IMG/VR virus record: IMGVR_UViG_3300020147_000011
Location: 1-57,861 of that record
Direction: 5' to 3' (one strand)
DNA from: a virus
Length of the DNA: 57,861 bases
Below the pieces are notes generated by a model. It had not been told where the DNA came from and made no database searches. It saw only the letters and a program-made list of their open reading frames with translations. Made by a program: the position numbers and the translations under genes. Positions 55,688 to 57,861 of the stretch are shown here, in pieces (the first letter of the stretch is position 1; each line of letters begins with the position of its first letter).

Positions 55688-57376
55688 TCAGGCGACCATC
55701 GCCGCGACGTCGGCGACGATTTGAGGTGATGGATTCCAGCTCATCAGGATCGCGGCCTCGAACAGTGCGATCAAAGGATCTATCTTGGCGCGGCCGGAGA
55801 TCTGCTTTGTGATCATAAGATGGTTGCCGCGCGGCTCGACCTTGGCGTTGCCCATCACCCAATCCATCAGTGCTTGCTCGGCATGCCAGAACGTGCCGTC
55901 ATCGAGCTTCAGTTCCAGCCCGTACATCGCCGGCGCCAACGCCGGGCCCTGCAGCAGGCGCCTGATCTGTTCGGGTGCGATGCCACCCTCGGCCAGTGCT
56001 TCGAACACGGCCGCCGCATTGTTCGGATCGACGCCAGCGGCATCCTTCTTCGACAACAGCCCGGAGGCCACCACCTGGCGCACCAGTTCGACGAAGCGGG
56101 CGTGGCGCGCGGCGCCGTCACCGATAGTCAGCGAGCCCTCGTCCTTGAAACGCAGTAGCGACGGCGCGATCGACTTGCGTCGCTCCAGCACCTTCGGATC
56201 GGCAAACGCGTGGCACCATGACAGCCACTCGCGCGTCGAGCGGTCGCGGCCGATCACCGCGAGTGCGAGCAGATCGTCGAGGCCGCCGCCATCGGCGCCG
56301 ATCGTCACCACCTCGGAGCGCGCCAGCAGCGACTCCAGCGTTAGCGTCGGATCGGCCGCGGCTTCCCAGAAGTCGGCACCGCGCCAGGTGTCGTTGGTGA
56401 TGCCCACACCGATTTCTATGTTCAGGTGCTGGCTGGCCCAGATCTGCTCGGCCTCGGCGTTGATCTTGCCGTTGTTCTGGTAATCGTCGATCAGGCGCTG
56501 CGGGTCGATCGAGCGCCCAAGGTTCGGCAAAATCAGCGGCCAGTTTTGCGGATCGCGCCAGTAGTCCTGGTCGCGCTGCAGCTCCGGCGGATACTCGTAC
56601 AACACCGGTAGCAGGATTGGATTGGGTCCGCCGGTGCCGTCACGAATATTGCGGGCCTTCGAAAGCTCGTTGGCCCAGATTCCATCCGGCCTCTCGTCCG
56701 ACTGAGTGGTGATCATCAGCACCTGACCGCCCTGCATCGTGATGCCACCGCCCCGGATCTGCTGCATTACGGCCGCGGCCTTCGCTTTCTTGCCGAGCTC
56801 GTGCAACTCATCGAGGATGGTCAGGATCGGGATCTCGCCGGTGACGATCGTGGTGTCGAAGGTCTTGACATCGAGCTTGGTGCCGGTCTTGCGCCGCGTG
56901 ATGCACTTCAGGTGATCCTGCACCTTGAAGATCTTGTTCAGCCGCTCATCGAGCCGGATCATGCCCTGCGCCTGCTCGAAGCATCGCTCCGAGATGTTCT
57001 GGCTCGGACCGACCAGAAGCATCTGCCGGTTGGGCGCGTCTTCCATGTAAAGCGCTGTAAGGCCGAGCGCTGCGACGTTGGTGGTCTTCGAATTCTTCTT
57101 CGGCACCATGCACAGCAGCTCCCACACCAGGCGCCGCTTCGTCTCGGGATCCTCGCTCGCCAGGAACGCACACAGGATGTCGCGGAACCAGTCGCCGCAG
57201 GCTTCCGACATCGGCGGGTTGCCGGGGACATCGGGAAGCCTGAGGCGATTGAAGAACGCCAGCGCCTTCGCGGCCTTGGCGGCATTCAACGGCACATGGG
57301 CCATTGGTGTCTGTCCGCGCTGGATCCGGTGCCACCAGTCCGGACAGGCGAAGCGCGGAAGATCAGTGGACGGCAT
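55688..57376 (-). CDS. terL: terminase large subunit
   Basis: A 562-residue protein. Walker A is the variant VPKKNSKT (residues 91-98), Walker B ILTILDEL with DE at 189-190, and coupling motif region follows (VLMITTQSDE). The nuclease half has GADGGGLDDLLALAVIGRD, the first Asp of the RNase H-like site. Matches the HK97-type TerL family. It pumps DNA into the head and cuts at cos. Overlaps the small subunit gene by 14 bases. Confidence 0.95.
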   Translation of the reverse strand: MPSTDLPRFACPDWWHRIQRGQTPMAHVPLNAAKAAKALAFFNRLRLPDVPGNPPMSEACGDWFRDILCAFLASEDPETKRRLVWELLCMVPKKNSKTTNVAALGLTALYMEDAPNRQMLLVGPSQNISERCFEQAQGMIRLDERLNKIFKVQDHLKCITRRKTGTKLDVKTFDTTIVTGEIPILTILDELHELGKKAKAAAVMQQIRGGGITMQGGQVLMITTQSDERPDGIWANELSKARNIRDGTGGPNPILLPVLYEYPPELQRDQDYWRDPQNWPLILPNLGRSIDPQRLIDDYQNNGKINAEAEQIWASQHLNIEIGVGITNDTWRGADFWEAAADPTLTLESLLARSEVVTIGADGGGLDDLLALAVIGRDRSTREWLSWCHAFADPKVLERRKSIAPSLLRFKDEGSLTIGDGAARHARFVELVRQVVASGLLSKKDAAGVDPNNAAAVFEALAEGGIAPEQIRRLLQGPALAPAMYGLELKLDDGTFWHAEQALMDWVMGNAKVEPRGNHLMITKQISGRAKIDPLIALFEAAILMSWNPSPQIVADVAAMVA

Positions 57377-57839
57377 TCTGCGACGCGGCTTCCTCGTCGA
57401 GCTCGGCCATCAGGTCGGCGTCGGCGTCCATCGCGATCTGAGCGGCGACCACCTTCTTGCCGGCAGTCGGCTGCGTCTTGTCGCGGCCGGCCGCCATCTC
57501 GCGTTCGGCTTCCATCCGGTCGTTGCGTTCCATCAGCTTGCCGAATTCCTTCAGCGCGCCGACGTTGCCGCTCTCGGCGAGTTCCCATGCAAGCTCGAGG
57601 CGCCGCAGTTCCAGCCGATCGCGCGCGACCTCCTGCTGACGCAGCTCATAAAAATAATGCTTGCGCAACGTCGGCAGCGTGACGCCGAGCGTCGAGGAAA
57701 TCCGCGGCGTCGACCAGCCGAGCGCCAGCAACATGCTGACTCTGTTGCGGGTTCTGACCGTGACGACATGCGGCGGCCGGCCGCGCCGAACGGGTGCGTC
57801 GATCCATGGGTTGCCGAACAGGTCAAAATCCGCGTCCAA
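57363..57839 (-). CDS. terS: terminase small subunit
   Basis: A 158-residue protein with a TTG start. VSMLLALGWSTPRISSTLGVTLPTLRKHYFYELRQQ is an N-terminal HTH that should bind the cos region directly upstream. A helical middle (LELRRLELAWELAESGNVGALKEFGKLMERND) follows. It lies 22 bases from the window edge; on a circular map HNH precedes it across the putative cos. The TTG is preceded by AGGGA. Confidence 0.85.
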   Translation of the reverse strand: MDADFDLFGNPWIDAPVRRGRPPHVVTVRTRNRVSMLLALGWSTPRISSTLGVTLPTLRKHYFYELRQQEVARDRLELRRLELAWELAESGNVGALKEFGKLMERNDRMEAEREMAAGRDKTQPTAGKKVVAAQIAMDADADLMAELDEEAASQNAVH

Positions 57840-57861
57840 GATTAAAAAATCCCTGAATGAG

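Noticed and set aside
1-57861. Diversity-generating retroelement, rRNA, full tRNA genes, insertion sequence transposases
   Set aside because: No reverse transcriptase, template/variable repeat pair, rRNA segment, complete tRNA or transposase motif was seen on either strand.

Overview
The window reads as one complete temperate siphovirus-type phage genome, or a prophage written in circular order, from an alphaproteobacterial host of the Bradyrhizobium/Afipia/Rhodopseudomonas type. The host call rests on high GC, the style of the small accessory proteins (a DUF6894 protein, a small Gly/Tyr/Arg-rich secreted protein, a minimal ATP ligase) and a 45-bp tRNA-Arg(TCG) 3' end beside the integrase. 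Both window edges fall in the gap between an HNH nuclease gene (left edge) and the small terminase gene (right edge), where HK97-type phages carry cos. Closing the edges gives a lambda-like circle: terminase, head, tail, lysis, accessory region, attP, int, repressor, early genes, cos.

Layout. 0-15.5 kb, minus strand: an early operon with many start/stop overlaps. In transcription order it holds small proteins, a deoxyribosyltransferase-like enzyme, a radical SAM protein, a winged-helix protein, an MT-A70 methyltransferase, ASCH and TSCPD-like proteins, a PD-(D/E)XK-like nuclease, a large ParB-like protein, a CHC2/Toprim primase, an SF3 helicase, a NusG-like factor and HNH. 15.8-17.9 kb: the switch, with a Cro-like gene (minus) and an XRE repressor (plus) around an array of 15-bp operators. 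17.9-22.3 kb, plus strand: hypothetical genes, a Ref-like HNH, a ribbon-helix-helix protein, a T5orf172 protein, an excisionase-like protein, integrase, and a chimera of the integrase N-terminus with a GIY-YIG nuclease. 22.37-22.42 kb: attP core. 22.6-28.5 kb: a host-like accessory region with a DNA ligase domain, an FkbM methyltransferase and a decayed gene.

28.5-57.8 kb, minus strand: late genes. From the right they are terminases, a fused prohead protease-major capsid protein, small virion proteins, and three large fibre/spike proteins that each carry an export signal. Next comes a plus-strand island (FkbM methyltransferase, broken SGNH hydrolase, two small genes), then portal, a repeat-rich head fibre, connectors, tail tube, tail chaperones joined by a probable -1 frameshift, tape measure, tail tip, fibre, amidase endolysin, holin-like and spanin-like genes.

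How it works, by inference: the XRE repressor binds TTCGC-N5-GCGAA sites lying inside the spacers of two promoters, one for the early operon and one for the integration operon. The NusG-like protein, encoded last before cos, is well placed to carry transcription into the late genes. Decaying and duplicated segments at 9.6, 26.7, 29.1, 45.9 and 46.1 kb show heavy mosaicism. The main uncertainty is whether 22.4-28.5 kb is true phage DNA or flanking host DNA.
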